The notes beneath the pieces are model-generated. The model searched no databases. It had not been told where the DNA came from and saw nothing but the letters and a program-made list of their open reading frames with translations. From contig NC_092122.1 of NCBI RefSeq assembly GCF_045679555.1, positions 9,525,102 to 9,589,101 on the forward strand: DNA of 64,000 nucleotides. Reading direction: 5' to 3'. Source of the stretch: Salvelinus alpinus. Lineage: Eukaryota; Chordata; Actinopteri; Salmoniformes; Salmonidae. The position numbers and the translations under genes were made by a program. The first letter of the stretch is position 1, and each line of letters begins with the position of its first letter. Positions 29,879-40,892 of this stretch are shown here, piece after piece.

Positions 29879-32076
29879 TTTGCATACTACTCATCTGAGT
29901 GCAAAACCTCAATGTTCAGTGAACACTAAACACTTAAAGCTGTTGTATGGGTGTGATTTGCAACCCGCGTGGCTCGTATGAGAGGAAATCGATGCCTTTA
30001 ACACCGATTGTAGCTGCTATCTCAATTTCAAATATGAATCAGAGACAGCACTCACTTGTCTATGATTGATTTGCGTTCCTGCTGGGCTCTGAAATTGCCT
30101 CGTTGGACTGCACCTCTCTACATAATCGTCATCACTAACACCGCCACAAAGTCATAATTGTGGCTAAAACCCACCCATTTCTACAATTTCTAACCCTAAC
30201 CTTAACCCTAACCTTAACCACACTCCTAACCTTATGCCTAACCCTGACCTTAAATGAAGACCAAAAAGTGATGTTAGCATTTTTATTGTCTGGCCCTGAA
30301 TGTCGAATACCAGCCTATCAGAGAAGACAGTGGTAACAACACAACCACCTTTAAACCCAGTTGGCCTGCTCACCTGAAATCTGCTTCCGCTCTCTGTTCC
30401 TCTCTGCCGCCCGCCGCGCTGTAACTGGTGCCTGACATCTGAGTGTACTGTATGATTTGATCTGTTAATTAATTCACGCGCTCTTCCTGGATATTAAAAG
30501 CCTTCTGATGCGGACATGGGGAGGGGGGGAGGGTGAGCAGCATTGAGGAGAGATGGAGACAAAGGGAGTATTAGAGAGGGGGGGAGAGGAAGAGAGGAAA
30601 AAGAGGGAGAGAGAGAGACAGGAAAGGGAGGGTGGAGAGACAGAGAGAAAGAGAGAGGGGGAGAGAAATACAGAAAGAGGGATGAAGAGAGAGATACATT
30701 GATGAATAAACATGTACAGCTCCAGAGTTCTGTTCACCCAGAGATGAGGGTCAGTGTGTGTTCCACTGTAGTAGGTAGGTGGACTGTATCACCTGTATAG
30801 ACAGGGGACTATGCCACGACATGTCAGGTAGTTACAAGAAGTCAAGCAGTTATGCTTGTTGACATACATACTGTGCACACTGCTCCGCAGCAGAACATCT
30901 CTACATCACACACAAACACACGCAAGAATACAGACACAATGACATAAACATGACTGGCGCACAGTACACACACAGTACACACACCACAAATGTATGCACA
31001 CATGCACTAATAACGATTGTTTAAATTAGAAAATGGTAAAAAATGTAATATTGTGACTCATTTATATTTCAAAAACCCCAGTAGGAAGGATGAAGCAGTC
31101 ATTATCAGATCAAATTATATTCCGTTGTTGTACTGTAGAAATCATTATTAGATGAATGGACAGATCATTAAACACATACACATAACAGCAGCTCAAACAG
31201 TCTTTATACAACAAAGGAAAAAAATCCCCCCTTCCCAAAAGTCATTGCAGTTCTTTAAATCGATACATGTCTGAGCACATGACGCACTGGAATCCAATTT
31301 CAAATCCTTAAAACTTTATTTAAACAAACAGGTGGAAAACAAAGTAGGGAAGAATCTAATTGTAATACCCCTCACTCCGGGAACCCTCCATACATTGATA
31401 TATGATATAATATGTAATATAATATGATATATGATGTAAAATGTATCAATGATATGGATAGAGTAAGAAAGATGTCTGTGCGTGTATGACTTCATAAAGG
31501 AATGAGAGTATGATTCCACATGACACAGGGACATTAGTCCCAGCGTTACCACAGATCATTACCATAATTATGTCATCGCAACAATAGTCAAAAGTAAATC
31601 ATCCTCATCTTCCAATTGCAGTCCACTCCGTTCGGGTACGTGGTCAACTGAACCGTCGCCTCTCCTGTCATCGTTCAGCCTCTCTTGTCATAGTCCCATG
31701 CTGTGACATGGTTAGTCACATGGCAGGAGTGTGTCGCGCGTGATGAGCAGAACTGCACATTTGGGCCACCGTCTGCGACATAATTGAACATCTACTCCCG
31801 TCACGTGACTTTGATAGAATCTGACCATTTCTGACTGATGTTTTCGACACGCTCATCTAGTTGATTCATCTGATTTCTTAGATGAAACAGGCGCACATCC
31901 CCGACAACATCTACCATGGGTTGATCGGAAATCTTTGTTTACCGTCTGCTGGTTTGTTTTCTCAATCTAGTAACCTCAGTAACCTTGTTTCCCAGGTCTA
32001 AACCAGTCACCAACAAACCAGCCGTTGAGAGACAACAATCATGAAAACCAGCAGACACTGAAGCCCTCCAGGTCTC
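29879..32076. other. Unassigned sequence with low-complexity patches
   Basis: 30185-30255 has (CTAACCCTAACCTTAAC)-type sequence, part of an interspersed repeat rather than a telomere. 30510-30690 is purine-rich. 30900-31000 has CA-rich bits. 31390-31450 has ATATGATATAATATG repeats. No gene recognised. Confidence 0.5.
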
Positions 32077-32752
32077 AAGTCAACCAGCCCTTTATTAAAG
32101 GGAAATGTCACTAGAGTCAACCGGCCCTATATTAAAGGGAAATGTCACTAGAGTCAACCGGCCCTATACTAAAGGGAAATGTCACTAGAGTCAACCGGCC
32201 CTATATTAAAGGGAAATGTCACTAGAGTCAACCAGCCCTATATTAAAGGGAAATGTCACTAGAGTCAACCGGCACTATATTAAAGGGAAATGTCACTAGA
32301 GTCAACCAGCCCTATATTAAAGGGAAATGTCACTAGAGTCAACCGGCCCTATATTAAAGGGAAATGTCACTAGAGTCAACCAGCACTTTATTAAAGGGAA
32401 ATGTCATTAGAGTCAACCGGCCCTATATTAAAGGGAAATGTCACTAGAGTCAACCGGCCCTATATTAAAGGGAAATGTCACTAGAGTCAACCGGCCTTAT
32501 ATTAAAGGGAAATGTCACTAGAGTCAACCAGCCCTATATTAAAGGGAAATGTCACTAGAGTCAACCAGCCCTATATTAAATGGAAATGTCACTAGAGTCA
32601 ACCAGCACTATATTAAAGGGAAATGTCACTAGAGTCAACCAGCCCTATATTAAAGGTAAATGTCACTAGAGTCAACCGGCCCAATTTTAAAGGGAAATGT
32701 CACTCGAGTCAACCGGCCCAATATTAAAGGGAAATGTCACTCGAGTCAACCG
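32077..32752. repeat. 37-bp minisatellite, about 18 copies
   Basis: The unit contains GAGTCAACCGGCCCTATATT followed by AAAGGGAAATGTCACTA. Copies differ by substitutions only (CCGG/CCAG, CCCT/CACT, CACTAG/CACTCG), with a constant 37-bp period. Confidence 0.97.
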
Positions 32753-32974
32753 GTCGTAGGGAATAGGCAGGGAATAGGCAAAAAAGCGTCGATAGTGAGG
32801 CAGGCAAAAACTATCGTGCACGGGAGGAGTAAATCACGGGAAAACAGAGCTCTGAAAGACTTGTGTCACAAAACAAACAATACCTCACAGTGATGGGGTG
32901 CAAAGAACTGAACTAAATAGTGTGTGATAATGACATACAGGTGTGTGAACAGGTGATTAGCATTCAGGTGATTG

Positions 32975-33515
32975 GGATCTGGAGAGTGAGTTGCGTTCAG
33001 GGGATCTAGGGGTTTGAGAGTGTGAGCTGGAAAGTGGGCTGGAGAGTGAGCTGCGTTCAGGGGATCTATGTGTTTGAGAGTGTGAGTTGGAAAGTGGGCT
33101 GGAAAGTGGGCTGCGTTCAGGGGATCTAGGGGTTTGAGAGTGTGAGTTGGAAAGTGGGCTGGAAAGTGAGCTGCGTTCAGGGGATCTAGGGGTTTGAGAG
33201 TGTGAGTTGGAAAGTGGGCTGGAAAGTGGGCTGCGTTCAGGGGATCTAGGGGTTTGAGAGTGTGAGTTGGAAAGTGGGCTGGAGAGTGAGCTGCGTTCAG
33301 GGGATCTAGGGGTTTGAGAGTGTGAGTTGGAAAGTGGGCTGGAGAGTGAGCTGCGTTCAGGGGATCTAGGGGTTTGAGAGTGTGAGCTGGAAAGTGGGCT
33401 GGAAAGTGAGCTGCGTTCAGGGGATCTAGGGGTTTGAGAGTGTGAGTTGGAAAGTGGGCTGGAAAGTGGGCTGCGTTCAGGGGATCTACCTGTTTGAGGG
33501 TGTGAGTTGGAAGCA
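32975..33515. repeat. 60-bp minisatellite, about 9 copies
   Basis: Period of exactly 60 bp. Each unit holds GCGTTCAGGGGATCTAGGGG, then TTTGAGAGTGTGAGTTGG and two AAAGTGGGCTGG or GAGAGTGAGCTG half-repeats, so it is itself composed of about 14-bp sub-units. It begins about 220 bp after the 37-bp array. Confidence 0.97.
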
Positions 33516-34828
33516 GACGTTACAAGTAAAGCCTACTCATAATTGGTCAAAATCACACAAATAACATACATGGTGTGATTGGAAAGACTTGTCTTCCTCT
33601 ATCTTTTTTACGACAAAACTTAAACGCTCCATTTTCACATATGTTGATGTTGGGGTGGTGCGAGATGAGATGATGAATATGAAGATGAACAATTTTGCAG
33701 TTTCCCTTTAACCCTTTAAGCTCTGTTTATCCAGGTGACCACACCAGTTCGTGAATAATACCAGGCTGTTATTGCATGTCTCCTCCCAGGCAGCATATAC
33801 TGATCCAAAGTCAGCCAGTAATGAGTGCAACCTGAGTCCGGCTCCATATTGGGCTCGAGACATACAGATCTAGGATCAGTACGGGATGGCAGGGTCCCTA
33901 CCAGGCTGCTGACATAGTAATGAGAGTGCTGATCATGCCTGTAACCCTTTTGTGACCCCAACAGAATTGACCTCTAACCCTTGACCCTCCCCATGTGACT
34001 ACTGAGTTCATAGGAGCTATAATCCTGACTAGACCCTAGAGACAAATCATATTTCATATGGCCTCCTATTAGAATGAGTCTATGGCCTTGAGTAACATCA
34101 TGCATAGCCAACCTATACTATGTGTGCAACACCTTCGGCAAGCAACAAATGGTTGTCCATTGAAGCTGCAAATCCTCATGGGGTTAGGCATCTCATTCAG
34201 TCAACTGCACATATCAGAGGGTCCACATTGAGCCCTTGATTAATGGAAAAAGGTGTCTCATTTAGTGAGTCTGCTGACTTGCCTCTCTCCCTCTGTCATT
34301 GCCCATCTTTCACTCTTCCTCTCTCCTCTGTCAGTCTATTAGTGTCTCTCCCGCTCTCCTTCACTCATTCTCTCCTCAGCATCTCCAGTAGTGACAGCTG
34401 CTTCAGTAATGGATGCCGTTTGACAGTGAATAAGCCAATTAGAATGGCAGTGATTTAATTGGCCCTGGACGCTTTCACTAAATCCACAAACGAGTCAATT
34501 AGTGGGACCGTGAGGGGCCATGGGGCCAGAAGCAGGACAAGGGGGTTAAGCTGTGACACTGATTCGAGTTGTTCAAGTGTTACACATTCTATAACCACTG
34601 TGGTTATTATTTGACCTTGCTGGTCATCTATGAACATTTGATTAATGATTAATTAAAGTTGTTCACCTCCCAATCACTGATAAACCCAAACAAAGGCAGA
34701 GACAGACACAGTACAATATGAACCCCTGGGCAACTGCACCACAGGAGCCAGATCTTATACAGCATGATACTGCAGGTCAGAGACAGGCTGGGGATTTGAG
34801 AGAGCTAGCAACAGTAAGAGGCTGAGGT
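33516..34828. other. Unassigned, partly single-copy-looking sequence
   Basis: No gene seen. 34270-34375 is CT-rich. 34380-34660 is non-repetitive with several TAATT/AATTG cores (for example GCCAATTAG and TGATTTAATTGG near 34434-34465), a candidate regulatory element. Confidence 0.35.
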
Positions 34829-35095
34829 ATACTTAAGCAATAAGGCCTGAGGGGGTGTGGTATATGGACAATATACCACGGGAAAGGGCTGTTCTTACAC
34901 ACGACGCAACACAGAGTGCCTGGATACAACCCTTAGCCGTGGTATATTGGCCATGTACCACAAACCCCCGAGGTGCCTTATTGCTATTATAAACTGGTTA
35001 ACAGCGTAATAAGAACAGTACAAATAAATGTTTTGTCATGGCCCGTGGTATACAGTCTGATATACCATGGCTCGAACCACCAAGTTTATAATGGT
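34829..35095. mobile_element. Foldback-type interspersed repeat
   Basis: 34836-34883 (AGCAATAAGGC...GGTATATGG...ATATACCACGG) pairs with 34937-34985 (CCGTGGTATATTGG...GCCTTATTGCT) as a roughly 47-bp imperfect hairpin. A second small inverted repeat around CCGTGGTATA and TATACCATGG lies at 35045-35072. TATAAACTGG near 34988 and CCAAGTTTATA near 35082 look like further inverted sequence. No coding capacity. Confidence 0.6.
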
Positions 35096-35220
35096 GAATT
35101 TGGTGCAGCCAGTGATACTGCTAAAGTATATGGGTGCATTGAGCAACGTGGAGTACTGCAGTGTGCTCATAAAAGACACAGCAGTGAGAGAAAACTCATA
35201 CAGCTCTCTGCTATGACTTC

Positions 35221-35425
35221 TTATCTCGCTCTCTCTGTGTCTCTCTGTCTCTCTCTTTCTTTCTCTCTGTCTCTCTCTCTCTGTCTTGCCACCTTTATCT
35301 CACTCCCTCTCTCTGCCCTTTTTCCAAATGTCCCTATGACCTTTTCCTTCTCTTTTTCTCTATCTCTTTCCCTCCCTCCTTCTCTCTCTTTTGCCTGCTT
35401 CACTGAGCACACCTCCCTCCCCTCC
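35221..35425. repeat. CT-rich pyrimidine tract
   Basis: TCTCTCTGTCTCTC and CCCTCCCTCC motifs on the plus strand. Confidence 0.85.
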
Positions 35426-37519
35426 CTCCCCTCCCCTGCTCCCTGCAGTTCCCAGCCACAGATCCATCCATGTCTCTGGTCCCCTGGCAAGGTAATGAGA
35501 CATTAAAGAACGATAGCCTACGTCCGCTTAAGAGCTATGTCCTTGCTCAATCTACCAAAACACTCCTCGCACGCATGTACGAGCACACACACACACACAC
35601 GCCCACACACACAGACACACACATTTGAGAGAATTGTAGGGATTTTTACAGACATGAGTACTGGACAAGTATTTATTTGAGATAATACGGTCCAGGGCAT
35701 TTTATCATACACTCGATTCATCTAATGGCTTTGTGTGAGGCACTGGACCGATGCAATAGAATAGAAACAGATGACTGTGTGTTCGTACTCTCAAACAAAG
35801 GCTGATGCAGCTGTGTAGTCACCACCTGTCAAGCCGTGGGCACAGTAAACACAGACTGGCCTCAGGTACTGCCATCGCCCGCACCCGCGCACAGACACAC
35901 ACACTGGCACTGCAGCCAGAAACACACCACACACAGTGACCAGCTGATTGACACATCGGCAAAACAAAGAGGTGAGGCTTCTATTATGAGCCAACAGAAT
36001 GGTTTCTGGTTGTGGATGAGAGCTTGGCTGTGTATCAGTGAGGTTACTGTGTCTGTGTGTGAGAGTAGGTTGCTTTTCTTCCCTGAGTTTCTTTGTCTTA
36101 GGCCTATCTCATTAACAGAAAGGCCAAGACACACACAGACTCACAGAAAGAACGAGCCAGTCCTACTGCGTCAGCCATTAGCTCAGTGGTGAGTGTGAAC
36201 CAGTAATTGCATTTTGTTCTTGATATCATCCAATCTGACAGTGGGGACATGCTACTACACAAGTTACACACAAAGAGGTGTGGCAATCTATTCCTCTACC
36301 TCTTTCTCTCAGCCACTATTTGCTCTCCATCTCTCCCCTTCTACACATGCAATTACAGAATAAAGTAATCAGAGCACAACAGGCCTTCCAATCAAATTCA
36401 ATGGGAGACACATATAGACAAACTGTCAGGCAGTAGGCTCAATAATGAACAAAACAAACCAATCAAACAGAGAAATACCAGCTCTTGACCTATGAGTAAT
36501 TGAGCCTTGTGAAATCCATCATGTTAACTATGACGCTGCCACTCCACGTTTGTGTTCATGTGCCGAATGGACTTCAACGGCGCTGTGATCAAAGCGTCAG
36601 ACGTGGGTTTTAGCGCTCCATTTGATTACCACTTTAGAGGCTGATTCACACCCGTGAACTGTTGGCAGGGAAAGTAACGGCAATGCTAGAGCACGCAATG
36701 ATGAAGAGAGCCGCAGCGCTTCGTTTCAGCACCATGGAGAGCGCACTGTACTGCACTGCCATGCTTGACGCTCCGCTTCAGCACCACGGAGAGCCCAGTG
36801 CAACTGCTATGCTTGCGGCTCTGTTTCCCCACAGCGCGCCACTCTCTTTTCAACACCATGGAGAGCGCACAATAGGCTACTACTGCACAGCGCAGGTGGG
36901 AGAAAGCGGCAAAGGCATCAATGAACAGTAGCCCCAGGACTCATTTTAATGAATGGGTGTACACATCAACAGCAATAGATGCCTCTTGCACAGATTAGAC
37001 TGCAGCTCTGCAGCTGTTGCCACTTTTCAAACTGAGTATGGCTAGAGAGATGGGCTGTGTGAGAGAAATCTATTGCAGTATATTCTGATTTGAATCTTGT
37101 CATTGATCTCTCTCTGCTACTCCCATGTTTTCTATGTATAGCTCTCTTCATTTGCCTGTGTTGAAGAGGTGTGACTCTTAATGATGAGAACTGCTGCAGT
37201 GGTTATGATATGATGACATCATATGCCTACAGCTTGGCCTGTGAATAAGGTAAATGCCTCTGAGGCCTTTGAATGTGAATGTTATTGTGAATGCCCTAAA
37301 CCGTTCACGTGAAGGTGTTTCATGTAAATGGAGGATTTAGGCAGGCCTCTGAGCCGTTTACCCAACCTTCCATTCACACTGCAGCCGCGTAGAGAGAACA
37401 CACTCAAAGGAGAGAGCAACAGCAAACCAATGCTGCTGATTTAGGGTTGACACGACAACATACCTCCTGAGCATGTGATCACACATCTGCACTGTATGGT
37501 AAGCTGGATCAGCACCTAC
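35426..37519. other. Intron 1 side of the kcnd exon, no exon seen
   Basis: Directly downstream of the kcnd donor (minus strand). No second coding exon is visible: I looked for a frame beginning with the YGDMVP filter sequence and found none. 36716-36880 holds a threefold imperfect repeat around CAGCACCATGGAGAGCGCAC. The rest is unremarkable. Confidence 0.55.
36716..36880. repeat. Three imperfect copies of a 60-70-bp segment
   Basis: CGTTTCAGCACCATGGAGAG, CGCTTCAGCACCACGGAGAG and CTTTTCAACACCATGGAGAG occur in order with diverged spacers containing CTATGCTTG/CATGCTTG. A plus-strand frame crosses it (from 36662) but shows no known domain. Confidence 0.7.
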
Positions 37520-38631
37520 CCCAGAGTTGTCATGGTGACGATGGTGTACCAGAAGGCTGCTGGGATGCTGGTGAACTTGCTGGCTGAGGAGCCCTTCTCG
37601 GCGTAGAACATGACAGTGGCGAAGATGATGATGGCCATGGTGAGGGAGAAGAGCAGGAAGCCCAGCTCCGAGGCGCAGCTCTTCAGCGTGTAGCCCAGGA
37701 TGCGCAGCCCCGCAGAGTGGCGGGAGAATTTGAAAATCCTGAAAACGCGGAAGACCCTAAGGGTGACGAAGGCCCCGCTGACGTCCTCGTTGTCCGTCAT
37801 GACCAGGCCGATGTAGTAGGGCATAATGGCCACCACATCGATGACGCTCATCACGCTCTTGATGAAGTTCCAGCGGCTGGGCGCCGCCATTAGACGCAGC
37901 AGGTACTCCACGGTGAAGATCATGACACAGGCCGTATCCAGACAGAAAAATGCCAAGGCGTACCGCTCCCCGCACGACACCTGTTTGACCCGATTTGGCA
38001 AAGTCCCGCACGGGACCGTCTCTACCACGTTGGCCATCACGGAAACGGCAATGAAGAAGCCGGTGACATAATAAAACACCAGGGCCATGGTGCTCGTGTG
38101 GGGGTTCTCGAAGGCCCGCCACATGGTTTCTCGGAATGTCATATCGGGCGGGACCATATCGTTCTGGTTCTCGCTGTCCTCGTCATCCTGGATCCTTTCC
38201 TGGTTCTCCCGCCGCCGGTCCTTGTACTCTTCATAGCAACAGTCCCCTATGATCTCCGGTATGATCCCAAAGAAGGCCAGCTCCTCGTCGTAGGCCGAGA
38301 TGCACTCCTGGCGCGGGTAGTGCAGCTTCCCGGTACGGTAGAAGTTCAGAATGTGTCTGAAAATATCCGGGTCACGGTCGAAAAAGTATTCGTTTGTCTC
38401 CTCGTGGAAGAAAAATTCCCGCTCTGTGCTGCCCAGTAAAGTGTCCGGGTACCGCTCCAATGTATTCCGCCACGTCTGGAACTTCTGTCCGCTGACATTG
38501 AGCAAGATGAGCCCGTCCTGCTTTCGCCGGTTGTCCGGTGGGGGCGTCGGCATGGGCGCACTGGCTACCGGCATCCATCCTATAGCAGCCGCCCGGGCGA
38601 AGGGTAACCACGCCGCCACTCCCGCTGCCAT
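37520..38631 (-). CDS. kcnd2: Kv4 (Shal) voltage-gated K+ channel, first coding exon
   Basis: Pore subunit of A-type K+ channels. Family members act as plasma-membrane tetramers with KChIP and DPP partners. The ATG at 38631 has a strong ACCATGG context and starts [19 protein letters not shown], the KChIP-binding N terminus. A longer in-frame start at 38745 is rejected. T1 domain about 41-140 with zinc ligands H104, C110, C131 and C132. S1 about 181-203, S2 223-246, S3 257-278. S4 about 288-305 has R292, R295, R298, K301 and R304 at every third residue. S5 about 320-343, then the pore helix to TMTTLG (371). The frame ends inside donor GG|GTAGGT (GT at 37519-37518), phase 2, so the YGD of the filter is in an exon outside this window. 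Paralogue: [23 protein letters not shown] and MTDNED favour kcnd2; DSEN, TMWRAF and VAIMPYY are kcnd3-like. RHSAGL has Ala where Kv4 usually has Gln. Family certain, paralogue less so. Confidence 0.95.
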
Positions 38632-38720
38632 GGTGACCCACTGTGTGAGACCCGGTCCCGGTGAAGAGCTCTCGACGCTCTGGTGGGTGATCACAAAACC
38701 ACAGCGCGGCGAGAAGACAT
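38632..38720 (-). other. kcnd2: kcnd 5'UTR, part joined to the coding exon
   Basis: The 89 nt between the start codon and a strong acceptor (TTGTTTTCCTGCCTCTCCAG, AG at 38722-38721, minus strand). The exon would begin ATGTCTTCTCG. That upstream ATG is followed by an early stop in its frame, so it would be a short upstream ORF if transcribed. Confidence 0.5.
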
Positions 38721-39034
38721 CTGGAGAGGCAGGAAAACAACCCAAGCATTAGCCTACTCATAGGCTACACTGTAACATATCATGCAGGGCTGAAATGAAT
38801 ATATCGTCCACATGCTGTTCATTCGGTTTCCTTCTGAAACTCAATAAATAATAACATCTAAATGCATTGCATAGACATGTCCCATGTATAGCCCTACTGT
38901 CGTCGATAGTGAATGTAAAGCGTGAGAACGAGTAGTCACTGAACCAATATTTAGCAGTAGAACATACATGATTCAACGGCAATAGTCTGGAAATTGAAAG
39001 CACATACAACAAACGAGTAATGTAGCCTTCTCAC
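38721..39034 (-). other. kcnd2: Predicted 314-bp 5'UTR intron of kcnd
   Basis: Minus-strand donor GAG|GTGAGAAG (GT at 39034-39033) and acceptor ...CCTCTCCAG ending at 38721. A CTAAT branch-point-like sequence lies about 28 nt before the acceptor. Consensus-based prediction only. An unspliced 5'UTR or a more distant first exon is possible. Confidence 0.4.
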
Positions 39035-39400
39035 CTCTGCGTAAAAGTGACTGGTTTGAAAAATAAAGCTTTCCGTTCTCTTTCTAATATAAAACAATCC
39101 TCTCTGCACACAAAAGTATCCAGAAAATTCTCCCCTTGGCAAAAGGGTGGAAACGATCCAGCAACAAGTTCAAAACGGGAGTAATTCCGTGCTCCAAACA
39201 CGGGAAAAGACTTGGCTCCAGTCATACAATGACATTATCGAGCGCTTTCTCTAGCCAAACAACACCCGGAAGCTCAGCTCGCGCCTCCCGCTTCTTTATC
39301 ACTCCTAGAGCTCGAGCTTTTCAATAAAAGCGCAACTGTGATCCTCTTCGGAGACCAATGACTGTATGGGCCGAGTCCACACCGATAACTGTGCTCTGTG
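39035..39400 (-). promoter_or_regulatory. kcnd2: Probable kcnd first (non-coding) exon and promoter
   Basis: The sequence upstream of the predicted donor is richer in CpG and free of repeats. CCAAT on the plus strand (39355-39359) is an inverted CCAAT box relative to kcnd. A GC-rich block GCGGGAGGCGCGAGCTGAGC (minus) lies near 39265-39290. No clear TATA box. The start site was not determined. Confidence 0.35.
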
Positions 39401-40281
39401 TTCGCAGCTGAAGCGCGAAAGGACATAAAATCACACACACACACACACACACTAACACACACGCGCTCACCACAGACACACACAAATGCACAAGTGTGCT
39501 ACCAGCATAACACAAGCTGCCGCTCCAGCTCAAAATGTCACCAGCGGAGGCAACCGTTGAATAATTATATAATAACCACTAGAGAGAGAAGGGGGGGGGG
39601 GGATCAATAACCGAATTTGCGGAATCGTTGAAGGAGAGCAACAATTATGGAAGTTGTTGGCTCGGCTGACTCTCCTCTCCGCCACTCTCACTGCTGTGCA
39701 GCTGCGCCGAAAACCCAAGGTCCTCTCCCCAGTTCGTTGGGGGCGTGTGAAGTGCTCCGGGCATTATTTCACTTCTGTGTAATCAAATGAAGCGCTCCTC
39801 CTTGATGCCTTGCGGATACCCCGTTATGCACGCCCGTGTCAGCAGTAACCAAATATCTTTCTGAAACGGACTCTGTACCACACCCTCTTGACAGAGTAGT
39901 ATCACATCAAAGCACTAGCCTGCAATACGTTGTGCATAAAAGGAGATTTGACTGAAAGTGTATTTGCAGGTGGTTGCTAATACACAGGCCGTCATTCCAA
40001 CCTCCTAGTCTCTGGGCACTGTCACTGATGCTCAACCGGAGCACCGCTAGATGGAGACAGTTTTCAGGTGAGAGGGGAGCCCCAAGGAGCGGAGGGCGGA
40101 GTGGAGCGCACCGCAGTCGGGGTATATGTTCTCCCCCTCAGTACTCAGCAGATGTCCACGGAGACTTTATAGACGTCATTAACATGATGGATGTATGTCA
40201 TTGTCTAGCGCAGTGAGCATTGACCCCCACCCGACAGCACTCATCCCTGGAGAAGACACTCAACCCCCCGAGGAGAAGCTG
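39401..40281. other. 5' flank of kcnd, no gene recognised
   Basis: Short CA run at 39432-39452 and a 13-bp G run near 39590. GC-rich, partly non-repetitive sequence at 39600-39760 and 40060-40130 may belong to the promoter region. Confidence 0.4.
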
Positions 40282-40412
40282 TAGGGTGGCAGGTAGCCAA
40301 GCGATGTGCCCTTGAGCAAGGCACTTAACCATACTTTGCTCCAGGGGTGCAGTACTACTATGGCTGACCCTGTAAAACAACACATGATGTATGTGACAAT
40401 AAAAACATCTAT
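40282..40412 (+). mobile_element. SINE-like interspersed repeat
   Basis: GTAGGGTGGCAGGTAGCCAA resembles the HpaI SINE head at 49866. It is followed by CCCTTGAGCAAGGCACTTAACC and a tail GTATGTGACAATAAAA. The A/B boxes are damaged or deleted. Judged from similarity to SINE tail motifs. Confidence 0.5.
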
Positions 40413-40884
40413 TTAGTCGGCTGGGGCACTAGAAGCCCAGGCAGGCCACTCCATAGTAATCTTTAATTACTATATGTGTTGAAGTAATTGACACAAATGA
40501 GTTATGGTGAAGCCTTACAGTGTTTCAACCCTGGGATGCATATTATTCTTCGAGATCGACATGTATATTGCGCATCACAGAGACCACGGGCGGCCCCCTC
40601 GTTCAAAGGGAAACATGGATATCATTGGGCCAAAGGAGGGCACGCAGCGGGTGATATCGCGTGCCATGCATTCCAAGTTTTGAATCATGTTGGCACTTGT
40701 ATAATAAAATGGGCACACAGGCTTGGCCTAAATCCCGATAGTGAAATAACTGGATTCATTGCCAACCCTGATGCAGCGCACGCACACTAAAATTACTTGG
40801 TGATACTGACATGGCATTGTTCATTAATTTCCCAATTTCAGTCGTGCTGTGGATTTGGATCTGTTGGTAATAGGGTCTTTGATT
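40413..40884. other. Unassigned sequence between SINE and hAT element
   Basis: A 100-codon plus-strand frame (40488-40790) has no recognisable domain. No other signal. Confidence 0.5.
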
Positions 40885-40892
40885 TCCAAATG

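Noticed and set aside
38632..38745. N-terminal extension of the kcnd product from an upstream in-frame ATG
   Set aside because: Kv4 proteins start MAAGVAAW, the ATG at 38631 has a strong Kozak context, and a splice acceptor at 38721 cuts through the extension.
37757..38752. Overlapping ORFs in other frames of the kcnd exon
   Set aside because: GC-rich coding sequence opens shadow frames; only the minus frame with Kv4 motifs is real.
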